Made by a program: the position numbers and the translations under genes. A stretch of 22,908 nucleotides of DNA from an uncultured Collinsella sp. (GTDB taxonomy: Bacteria > Actinomycetota > Coriobacteriia > Coriobacteriales > Coriobacteriaceae): NCBI GenBank assembly GCA_902494135.1, contig CABUSE010000005.1, forward strand, positions 1 to 22,908. Reading direction: 5' to 3'. Below are positions 7,320 to 14,408 of this stretch, in pieces (positions within the stretch are counted from its first letter, which is position 1; each line of letters opens with the position of its first letter). Below the pieces are notes generated by a model. That model made no database searches and was not told the origin of the DNA. It saw nothing but the letters and a program-made list of their open reading frames with translations.

Positions 7320-7341
7320 CTGGCGCGCTATGTCGAGGCCT

Positions 7342-8244
7342 CTAGCCTGTAACGTAATACCAGACTACGTTGTCGCCGTTTGAGAGAACGTAGTTACTAC
7401 AGGCCGTCATGGGCGTTGTGCCGTTGACGGAGTACATCCACCCGCTCGTGCCGCCGTACTGTTTCTCGGCCAAACCACCAATCGCGGAAACATACGTGCC
7501 GTACGACGAGCCGTGTGCGTTGACAGAAAGGCCCAGCGCGCACAGGGCATCGTAAACGGTGGCGCCTTCGTTAAAGGTAAAGGTGCCGCCAGAGGACACG
7601 GGATTGCCCACAGCGCTCGATGTGACCGAAACCGTCACCGTAACGTAGTTGGACTCCTGTGAGCCGCTTTGGCTGCCCGAGGAGGCGTTTCCACCATTAG
7701 AGGATGAGGCTCCATCAGACGACTGGCCACCGCCCGAAGAAGCACCGCCAGACGCATTGGAAGTATCACTGGCTCCCGTATTTTGGGCAGCGGATTTATC
7801 GCCAGACTTCTTGCCGCCCCGGTCCTCGGACTTCTTGCTATCCGAGTTTTTGTCCGATTCCTTGTTTGAAGACTCGGAATCGTCCTTGTCGTCGTTCGAA
7901 CCCTTGGACTCATCTTTTGCGTCATTCGATGACTTGGAATCCTTGGAACTGGCCTCGCCCGAAGTCGTAGTCGAGCCAGACGCCTTGGTGTCCTTGGTGA
8001 CGACGCTCTCCCCCGTCACGGTCTGAATGATCCAGTCGATGGACCAGGCACCGCTTGTGGAAGGATGGACGAAACCCAGCGAGACGACGATCAGAATGGT
8101 GCATGCAGCAGTCAGAACGCCGAGGAGCGCCTTGCGACGAGAGGTGGACGCCGCCGAAGCGGCGCCCTTTTGCTTTGGATCATCGAGCTGGATAAACAAG
8201 GAGTCGGGCTGTTGCCCGCTGGTCTCCTTGGGCTTATCGGGCAT
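7342..8244 (-). CDS. Membrane-anchored single-DUF4430 protein, candidate cobalamin-binding
   Basis: The protein has 300 aa. A cytoplasmic N-terminal segment of about 40 residues is followed by one membrane helix (about 39-59: LLGVLTAACTILIVVSLGFV), a low-complexity Ser/Lys/Asp/Gly spacer (about 85-197) and a C-terminal DUF4430 domain (about 198-300). That domain has the order found in the transcobalamin/intrinsic-factor beta domain: a T-x-N-E-GATVYDAL turn, YVSAIGGL, GWMYSVNG, then YVLSNGDNVVWYY. The spacer could span the cell wall and expose the domain. The start is ATG 8244 with AAGGGTG 6 nt upstream, not the GTG at 8253. It overlaps the preceding gene by 11 nt, so translation is probably coupled, and both share one cobalamin riboswitch. 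Cobalamin binding is inferred from regulation and fold, not shown. Confidence 0.85.
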   Translation of the reverse strand: MPDKPKETSGQQPDSLFIQLDDPKQKGAASAASTSRRKALLGVLTAACTILIVVSLGFVHPSTSGAWSIDWIIQTVTGESVVTKDTKASGSTTTSGEASSKDSKSSNDAKDESKGSNDDKDDSESSNKESDKNSDSKKSEDRGGKKSGDKSAAQNTGASDTSNASGGASSGGGQSSDGASSSNGGNASSGSQSGSQESNYVTVTVSVTSSAVGNPVSSGGTFTFNEGATVYDALCALGLSVNAHGSSYGTYVSAIGGLAEKQYGGTSGWMYSVNGTTPMTACSNYVLSNGDNVVWYYVTG

Positions 8245-11200
8245 TACCGTCACCCTTGCCGCGCTTGGTCAGCACGAAGACGGCGATGAGCGCGAGGCCA
8301 ATCACGCCGGCGGCGATGCCAACGATGGCGAGCGGATTGGTGCCAGTCTCCTGCTCGGAAGCACTAGAGAACTTCTTAGCAGTTGTCGTGGAAACAGCAC
8401 CCGTATCGGACTTGGAATCGGACTTCTTGTCGGACGTGCCGTCCTTCCTGTCAGACTTCTTGTCAGACTTCTTCTCGTCCTTCTTATCGGACTTATCGGA
8501 GTCCTTCTTGTCGGACTTGTTGTCCCTGGTCTCGGTCTTGGTCGACACCGTCGTCTTGGTCACCGGCTTCTGGCCCGGAGCGACAGCGCCGCCAGCCTGC
8601 TGGCCCTTCGTGCCGGAGCCGGAACCCGTGCCCGTGCCAGCGCCAGCGCCAGCACCGTTGCCAGCGCCACCATTGCCGCCATTGGAGCCAGAACCGCCAT
8701 TGCCGCCAGGGTTAACAGCATTCTTGGTCCACTTGGCATACAGCGTCAGATCGGCCGTCACCGGCGTACTGAAGTCATACGCCTGCGTGCAAGCCTCATC
8801 GGTGAACCAACCGCCGAAAGTGTAGCCATCGCGCGTCGGATCGGCCGGCTTGACCAGCTTGCCGTCGGCCGTAGTCTGGAAGTCGACCTTAGAACCCTCG
8901 CCAGTCTCAAACGAGACCTTAACGCCACCACTCAGCTTGAAAAGCGTGCCGGAATCGTTGATGTAGTAGAGGTTACCCTTGGCATCGCAGGCAATCGGCG
9001 AGTCACAGTAATTGTTGTGTCCCGCTGCGCTAAACGCACCGGTCGCTTGTGCGTCACCCATCTTGTAGCGATACACGCCACCGCCCGAGGTGTAGTTCAC
9101 ATAGTCGGAAGTCGCACCATAGTTGACAGTGAAATAAACATACGCGCCATCTGCCTGGACACTCACGAGCGGTGCGCCCTTGATGCCACCGGCAGGAAGC
9201 ACGGAGCCATCGGCAGACGAAACCAACGTCGTAGCAAAGTCGTTATCAAGGTCGACAATCGCCAGCGCCGAACCGCCAGAAACTTCGCCACCGACAATCA
9301 GCTTATTGCCATACAGCGTGGGCATGCAGGCACAACCCGTAAGACCAAGATCGATGACGCGTTCTTCGGAAATGCGCGAAGAGGCCCTTGCATTTGCGTC
9401 CGGCAGTGCCAGCACGTGGAGCTTGCCGTCACGCGAGATCACATAGGCATGCTTGCCGTCTTTGGACAGTACACAGCCGGAGTTGACGATGGCACCAACC
9501 GAAACGCTGCCGAGCACATCACCCGTCGACTTGCTCAGCATCTCAACGGTACCTGCACTCGTCGGAACCAGAATATAGCCGTCGCCCACTGTAGCGCTCG
9601 TCCAGTAGTAGCCCTCATCAGCATTAACATGCTGCCAAGAAACAGCGCCGGTCAATATATTAATACGCGTCAGATGACCGTTATTGTACGTACTCGTTCC
9701 ATAGTCGACATCAACGGTGCCAACGTAGAGATAGTTGCCATCGACCGTCAACTGGGAATTCGACTGGGCAGATTTGCTCACAGAGTCAGTGACCCAAACC
9801 GTCGTCAGCGTATCGGCCGTCAGAGCCTGGACCGCACCGCCGTCAAGCGGGACGATGACCAAGCCTTTCGTATAAATCGGACGCGAGGTGTAGCCAATCG
9901 CAGTCTGAAGGTTCGACTCGGCAAGCACCTTGCCCGACTCGGCGTCGATCTTAAGCAAACGCTTGTTCACGGCAAGGTAAACGTTGCCGTTCACGACAAT
10001 AGGCTCGCTCGCATTGGGATACGTGGCACCCGAGTAGGCCCTCCAATCGAACGTCCAAGAGCTTGCCAGCGCGCCCGTAGGCGTGGACACGTTCTTGACC
10101 ACCGCATTGGAATTGCCACTCCAGTCGGCTTTCCAATCGGTCGGGCGCGAAGCGCTCGGATCGACTACGACTTCATCGGGATTAGGAACGGTGTCGCCAG
10201 GGGCGTAAGCCCAGACGATTTTGTCGCCCGACTTGAGCACGTAATCGCTATCGAGCTGAGGCCCGGGAACGCCGTTGACAAAGAACGACCATGCACCCGA
10301 CAGCTCGGTGCCATCAAGCGGGGAGACAAGACTGTGAACACCCCAATAACCAAATTGGTCGTACATCTTGGACTCAATGCCAATGGCATCGAAGTAGGCA
10401 GCGGAAGCGTCCTTGATCGTCGTGCCCTCGACAAACACCTGCGTCGAAGGATCGGTCCAGCGCTGCGCTTTCTCATCCTTCTTACCGATGATCTCCATTG
10501 AAACGGAAACCTGGCCGGGCATGGTTCCATCAAAGCCATAGACCCAGGTAACCTTGTCCCCGGCCTTGAGTGTGTAATTGCCCGCGCCGACATTGGCCGT
10601 CTGACCGTTAACGAAGAACTGCCAGAATTTCCAAGTGTTTTCGTTAACTTTCTCGCTCGAAAGCGTCACGGTCTTGTTGAACGGTGAAGTCAGCGACTCG
10701 AGATACCAGCCGTACGTGCCTTTCCCCGTTTTGGCGCCAATGCCAGCCTTTTTAAAGGCCTGCTCGGAAAGATCAGCAGCGGTCGCGCCCTCTTCCACCA
10801 AAGCTGTCGTGGGCTGCGCCCATGTCTGCTGAGCACCCGAGGTGTCCTGGCCGATAACGGTGCAGCTAACGGAAATCTGATTGGCGGGCGCGGGGTCACC
10901 GTACTTCGAGTAGCACCAGACGACGGAGTCGCCGTCCTTGAGCGTGTAGCCGCCGGCGCCGACCTCGGAGGCGCTGCCGTTGACGAACAGCTGCCAGTAC
11001 GCGCCGGTCGCCGGGTCGTAGGCAAGCGTGCGGCCCGCGTCGAAGGGCGACGTGATCGAGTTGAGCGCCCAGCCCCAGGAGCCGTTGGGGTCGTAGTCGG
11101 CTTTGAGGCCGGCCTGCTTGAAGAGCTGCTCGGAGAGGTCGGCCGCGGTCGAGCCCTCCTTCAGCGTGATCTGCTGGGCGGCGGCCCAGGTCTGCTGGGC

Positions 11201-11770
11201 GCCCTTGGCGTCGGTGCCAACGACGGAGCACGTGGCGGAGACATCCTGGCTCTCGGCCTTGGCAGGCTGAGCCTTGGCCTCTCCAGCGGCAGAGACAACG
11301 GCGGCGTCCTGCTTCGAGGCATCGGACGTCGATGCAGCCGGCGCCTCATTGCCGGCAGCGCCATCGTCCTCAGTCTTGCCGGTAGGGCCCAAAGCTGTCG
11401 CGGCGGCATCTTGCTCGGCAGTGCCCCCATTCGCCACCCCGCCGCTCGCATTGAGGTCGGCAGCAGGGCTTGCCGCGGACTCACCAGAGCCGTTCTCGGC
11501 AGGCGGTGCCGTCTGAGCCACAGCCTCGGCAATGCCCTCGGCGCCCTCGGCCCACAGCTGAGCCGGCGTGGTGCCAAAGGCCATCGCGAAGGCCAGGAAT
11601 GCCACCAGGCCGCGCTTGGCTACGCCGCGTGCAATCGCGCCACGGCGATGCAGCGAGGCGCGCTCGCGCTCGTCCTCAAACATATCCATTTGTCCCCCAT
11701 TGTCTGTACTTGGAGCATTGCCCAGCGGCTGCCCCACGTCATCGCGCATGTTACGCTCGAGTTCCCCCAT
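8234..11770 (-). CDS. Exported triple-DUF4430 / beta-propeller surface protein, candidate B12 capture factor
   Basis: This 1178-aa protein has a long N-terminal region and signal sequence (hydrophobic core about 53-70, GLVAFLAFAMAFG), then an Ala/Glu-rich spacer. Three DUF4430 modules follow at about 173-287, 295-410 and 418-523; each ends in a W-x-x-FVNG strand and a YxLKxGDxxxWxY strand, as in the transcobalamin beta domain. Next comes a predicted PQQ-like beta-propeller (about 543-946) with repeated NxLYVG/GKxYVI-type strands, and an InlB-type B-repeat (about 951-1018, DGYTFGGWFTD...LTLYAKW). A Gly/Ala-rich and KSDKKD-repeat stalk leads to a terminal helix (about 1148-1170) with a KRGKG tail. 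No LPXTG motif is present. ATG 11770 has AAGGGGG 6 nt upstream; a later start near 11689 is possible and would shorten the unusual leader. The gene sits directly behind a cobalamin riboswitch. Confidence 0.88.
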   Translation of the reverse strand: MGELERNMRDDVGQPLGNAPSTDNGGQMDMFEDERERASLHRRGAIARGVAKRGLVAFLAFAMAFGTTPAQLWAEGAEGIAEAVAQTAPPAENGSGESAASPAADLNASGGVANGGTAEQDAAATALGPTGKTEDDGAAGNEAPAASTSDASKQDAAVVSAAGEAKAQPAKAESQDVSATCSVVGTDAKGAQQTWAAAQQITLKEGSTAADLSEQLFKQAGLKADYDPNGSWGWALNSITSPFDAGRTLAYDPATGAYWQLFVNGSASEVGAGGYTLKDGDSVVWCYSKYGDPAPANQISVSCTVIGQDTSGAQQTWAQPTTALVEEGATAADLSEQAFKKAGIGAKTGKGTYGWYLESLTSPFNKTVTLSSEKVNENTWKFWQFFVNGQTANVGAGNYTLKAGDKVTWVYGFDGTMPGQVSVSMEIIGKKDEKAQRWTDPSTQVFVEGTTIKDASAAYFDAIGIESKMYDQFGYWGVHSLVSPLDGTELSGAWSFFVNGVPGPQLDSDYVLKSGDKIVWAYAPGDTVPNPDEVVVDPSASRPTDWKADWSGNSNAVVKNVSTPTGALASSWTFDWRAYSGATYPNASEPIVVNGNVYLAVNKRLLKIDAESGKVLAESNLQTAIGYTSRPIYTKGLVIVPLDGGAVQALTADTLTTVWVTDSVSKSAQSNSQLTVDGNYLYVGTVDVDYGTSTYNNGHLTRINILTGAVSWQHVNADEGYYWTSATVGDGYILVPTSAGTVEMLSKSTGDVLGSVSVGAIVNSGCVLSKDGKHAYVISRDGKLHVLALPDANARASSRISEERVIDLGLTGCACMPTLYGNKLIVGGEVSGGSALAIVDLDNDFATTLVSSADGSVLPAGGIKGAPLVSVQADGAYVYFTVNYGATSDYVNYTSGGGVYRYKMGDAQATGAFSAAGHNNYCDSPIACDAKGNLYYINDSGTLFKLSGGVKVSFETGEGSKVDFQTTADGKLVKPADPTRDGYTFGGWFTDEACTQAYDFSTPVTADLTLYAKWTKNAVNPGGNGGSGSNGGNGGAGNGAGAGAGTGTGSGSGTKGQQAGGAVAPGQKPVTKTTVSTKTETRDNKSDKKDSDKSDKKDEKKSDKKSDRKDGTSDKKSDSKSDTGAVSTTTAKKFSSASEQETGTNPLAIVGIAAGVIGLALIAVFVLTKRGKGDGNAR
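8399..8540. repeat. Low-complexity KSDKKD-encoding repeat tract
   Basis: Degenerate tandem copies of a TTGTCGGACTTC-type unit encode the Lys/Ser/Asp stalk of the large DUF4430 protein. Such tracts tend to vary in length between strains, changing how far the domains project. Confidence 0.7.
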
Positions 11771-11775
11771 CGGGG

Positions 11776-11823
11776 TCCCCCTTCCCTCCAGAGCCCTATG
11801 CACACCGGCGGCATACGCCGCAG
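11776..11823 (-). promoter_or_regulatory. Putative riboswitch expression platform and ribosome-binding region
   Basis: Between aptamer and start codon lie a short hairpin (GCGGC-GTAT-GCCGC, 11808-11821) and a purine tract holding GGAGG (11785-11789) and AAGGGGG (11777-11783). There is no T tract, which argues for translational rather than transcriptional control. CCTCC at the 3' end of the aptamer (plus-strand 11838-11842) is complementary to the GGAGG and may act as an anti-SD. Confidence 0.45.
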
Positions 11824-11833
11824 CCGCATGCAA

Positions 11834-12004
11834 GATGGGAGGCGATCCGACTTAACCTTAACGACTCGGGCGCGCCGTCCGATCTGCGACGCGAACATCC
11901 CGAGCCAAGAGGAATTACGGTTACTGGTACAGCCGGGGACTTGCACCCCGATTCCCCCAAACGCGCAGGAAAACCGCGCATTCGTGCGTCTCCGCACCAC
12001 CATC
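11834..12004 (-). promoter_or_regulatory. Cobalamin (vitamin B12) riboswitch aptamer
   Basis: On the minus strand the region has the cobalamin aptamer elements in order. They are an opening helix strand GATGG-tgGTG, a GC-rich P3-like hairpin, the core GGGAATC then GGGG-TGCAAG-TCCCC and GGCTGTACCAGTAACCGT, a long extra hairpin closed by CTCGGG/CCCGAG, and a B12-box-like AAGTCGGATCGCC. CCATC at the 3' end closes the outer helix with the initial GATGG. The core deviates slightly from the common CTGTCCCGCAACTGT form, as variants do. It lies directly upstream of the two DUF4430 genes and behind its own promoter, so cobalamin should control their expression, normally by repression when B12 is plentiful. 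Confidence 0.87.
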
Positions 12005-12014
12005 TAGGCCATCG

Positions 12015-12043
12015 ATTAAAACCGTCAATATGCTATCACGCAA
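12015..12043 (-). promoter_or_regulatory. Promoter of the riboswitch / DUF4430 operon
   Basis: On the minus strand TTGCGT (12038-12043) and TTTAAT (12015-12020) are 17 nt apart. Transcription would start near 12008, a few bases before the aptamer's opening helix at 12004. This fit supports both calls. Confidence 0.6.
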
Positions 12044-12069
12044 AAGGGCCTCGCACGCAGGCGAAGCCC
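12041..12069 (-). terminator. Intrinsic terminator after the UbiB-like gene
   Basis: On the minus strand GGGCTTCGC pairs with GCGAGGCCC (9 bp with one U-G) around a 6-nt loop, followed by TTTTG. It abuts the -35 of the riboswitch promoter. Confidence 0.85.
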
Positions 12070-12120
12070 AAGGTAAAAGCTATTGTTTGCGATAGGAGAA
12101 TGCGGTGACGGTCACAGCCT

Positions 12121-13884
12121 CTAGTGCTTGCCGCCGTGGCTGTTGAGCCAGATATTGCGACCCAGCATAAGCGCCAGCACCAGCGCGCTCACGTAGCCCA
12201 TAAAGCCAATGACTGGGATACCAAACACAACCGGCTCGATGCGTGCATAGTACACCACCGACGAACCGATAAACAGACCGGCGATCACAATCGCCATCGA
12301 CATGCGGTCGATGATTCCGCCCAGCTGTCGCAGCGCCTTATCGCTGCTCATGATCTGCGTGTTCACCTTAAGCTGGCCGCGCGTGAGCATACGCGAAGCC
12401 AAGCCCAGATACTCGGCCGCCTCGAGCGAGCCTTTTGCCGCGCGATAGCTGCTCGCGGCAAAGTCGCGGCTCATCTCGCGCATGCGGGCATAGATGCTCT
12501 TCTCGTTTTTGATATGAGCCTGAATGATCTGGATCATGTTGACGTTGGGCATGTACTCGGTCAGCAGACCCTCGAGCGTCACCATGCCGCGCGCGAACAT
12601 TGTCACCACGCTCGGCAGCTCAACGTCGTTTTTGCGCGCCAAGTTTAGCAGCGAGGTCAAAAACTCGCCGATATCCAGATCCTTTAGGTCAAGGCCCGCA
12701 AAGTCAGCCACGATAAAGTCAAGATCGGACAAAAAGGCCGAATGATCGAGCTCAGCCGAGTCGCCACGCGTCACGGCAAAGCGCATGAGCGAATCCTTGA
12801 GCTTTGGCACGTCGCCCTCGGCCACGGCAAAGATCATATCCTTGACGATACCGCGGTCGTGGCTCGACATGCGTCCGACCATGCCCAAGTCGATAAAGTA
12901 GACGATGCCGTCCTTGAGAATGATGTTTCCCGCATGCGGGTCGGCATGGAAAAAGCCGTCATCGAGCACCTGCGTCGAGTAGTCCTCGACGATTGCGGCA
13001 CCGATCTTTTCCAAGTCATAGCCCTCGGCCACCAAGCGTTCAGGATCGGCGATCGAAATGCCGTCGACGTAGTCCATAACCACCACGTGCTCGGTGCACA
13101 GGTCCAGATAGGATTTAGGGCACGTCACGCCATGAACGCTCTTATGGAACTCGTAGAAGTCGTTGAGGTTTTTGGCCTCGGCCAAAAAGTTGGTCTCCTC
13201 GCGAAACGAGGTCCACAACTCCTCGACTACGCCGTGCAGATCAACGAATTGATCGGTGTTGACGAACTTGGAAACGATACGCACCACCGAGCGGATGATA
13301 TCGATGTCCTGTGCCATAACCTGCTGCGCACCGGGGCGCTGCACCTTAACGGCCACGTCCTCGCCCGTCACCAGACGAGCGCGGTGCACCTGCGCGAGCG
13401 ATGCGCTACCAAGCGGATTGGGGTCGATCGCATCGAACATCTCCCCCAGGCGCAGGCCGTATTCCTCTTCCAAGCAGCGGAGCACTACCTCGTACGGCAC
13501 CGGCTCCACGTCGGAACGCAGACGGCGCAGCTCATCGCAAAAGCGCTGCGGCAGAATCTCGGACCGGTTGGCCAGAATCTGCCCCATCTTGACGAACATG
13601 GGGCCGAGCTCCTCGAGCAGGCGGCGCAAGCGAACCGGCGTGAGGTTATCCCACACACGGTACTTTTTGACCAAGCGAACAATCTGCCCGATGCGTTCGC
13701 GACGACCCGCCGGCGTGAGCTGGTATTCCTCGTCCGGCGCCATCGCGTCGGGCTCTTCGGGCACCATATCGACAGCGCGCGGCTTTTTGCGAGCGCCCGA
13801 GACGGCGGCATCGACCTCATCGACAACCGCCGCCTCGTCACCCAAAGGATCTAGATTGTTGTAATCGGTGGTGGAATCTGCCAT
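12121..13884 (-). CDS. ABC1/UbiB (AarF)-family atypical kinase-like membrane protein
   Basis: The protein has 587 aa. It carries the ABC1/UbiB signatures: KxGQ (KMGQ 99-102) within FVKMGQILANRSEILP, the Ala-rich nucleotide loop PLGSASLAQVHRA (about 157-169), the VAVK lysine at 180, the catalytic-loop-like HADPHAGN (313-320) and the metal-binding FIDLG (330-334). Two C-terminal membrane helices (about 530-550 and 555-580) anchor it. In other bacteria UbiB supports ubiquinone synthesis as an ATPase/kinase-like factor. In a likely anaerobe without ubiquinone the role is open, perhaps isoprenoid-lipid handling. The start ATG lies 8 nt after the phasin-like gene's stop with a poor SD, suggesting translational coupling. 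A terminator follows about 50 nt after the stop. The acidic N-terminal 60 residues look disordered. Confidence 0.9.
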   Translation of the reverse strand: MADSTTDYNNLDPLGDEAAVVDEVDAAVSGARKKPRAVDMVPEEPDAMAPDEEYQLTPAGRRERIGQIVRLVKKYRVWDNLTPVRLRRLLEELGPMFVKMGQILANRSEILPQRFCDELRRLRSDVEPVPYEVVLRCLEEEYGLRLGEMFDAIDPNPLGSASLAQVHRARLVTGEDVAVKVQRPGAQQVMAQDIDIIRSVVRIVSKFVNTDQFVDLHGVVEELWTSFREETNFLAEAKNLNDFYEFHKSVHGVTCPKSYLDLCTEHVVVMDYVDGISIADPERLVAEGYDLEKIGAAIVEDYSTQVLDDGFFHADPHAGNIILKDGIVYFIDLGMVGRMSSHDRGIVKDMIFAVAEGDVPKLKDSLMRFAVTRGDSAELDHSAFLSDLDFIVADFAGLDLKDLDIGEFLTSLLNLARKNDVELPSVVTMFARGMVTLEGLLTEYMPNVNMIQIIQAHIKNEKSIYARMREMSRDFAASSYRAAKGSLEAAEYLGLASRMLTRGQLKVNTQIMSSDKALRQLGGIIDRMSMAIVIAGLFIGSSVVYYARIEPVVFGIPVIGFMGYVSALVLALMLGRNIWLNSHGGKH

Positions 13885-13892
13885 CTGCGCTG

Positions 13893-14309
13893 CTACTCGG
13901 CCTCTTCGGTATCCTTCGCATCGTCGGGCTCAACGGACTCGACGGGCACCGAGGTCACGTTGTCCTCGACCGAATCGACGATGTCGCGCACATGGGCTAG
14001 GAAGGCCGTGCGCTCAGGGGCGGTCATAACGCGGACGCGGGCAAGGATGAGCTCGTCGAGCACGCGCTGGGCCGCAGTCTCGCCCTGTATGCCCAAGCGC
14101 TCGGTCAGATCGGAGATGGTGCCACCGGCCTGCTCGAACATGTCGGACACGCTGCGGGCGATATCGGGGGTGGCGGTGTCCTTGCGGACCTGCTCGCCTT
14201 TGGTGTTAAGGTCGTCGAGGACCTTCTTGCCGCCTTCGACAGCAACGGCGGCAGCGCCAAAGCCCACGTTAATGGCGCCGTTAACAAGCTGATCGAGTTT
14301 CATAACCAT
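13893..14309 (-). CDS. Phasin-like coiled-coil protein (PHA synthesis regulator type)
   Basis: This 138-aa protein resembles the small phasin/COG3937-type group. A short amphipathic N terminus (MVMKLDQLVNGAINVGFGAA) is followed by a charged helical body with alternating acidic and basic heptads and a disordered Glu/Asp-rich tail (SVEPDDAKDTEEAE). Such proteins bind granules or membranes or act as helical adaptors; nothing nearby suggests polyhydroxyalkanoate synthesis. ATG 14309 has GGAGA 5 nt upstream and is preferred to the TTG at 14321. The stop lies only 8 nt before the UbiB-like start, so the two are almost certainly one operon, and an adaptor role for the kinase-like protein is a reasonable inference. 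The family call is tentative. Confidence 0.7.
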   Translation of the reverse strand: MVMKLDQLVNGAINVGFGAAAVAVEGGKKVLDDLNTKGEQVRKDTATPDIARSVSDMFEQAGGTISDLTERLGIQGETAAQRVLDELILARVRVMTAPERTAFLAHVRDIVDSVEDNVTSVPVESVEPDDAKDTEEAE

Positions 14310-14408
14310 GGTTGTCTCCAATCACAAACAACTGCATTGGCGTTCTTGTACCCAAGATTGAGCGAAAGCGACAAAGCGTTTTAGCGCTATTCGATCGACG
14401 GGAAATCC

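Noticed and set aside
8027..10501. 824-aa plus-strand open frame
   Set aside because: It lies antisense to the two DUF4430 genes, is rich in Arg/Val/Ile/Gly with no domain pattern, and has no SD; it is a shadow of GC-rich codon use.
12742..13854. 370-aa plus-strand open frame
   Set aside because: It is antisense to the UbiB-like gene with all its kinase motifs; no SD or domain is visible.
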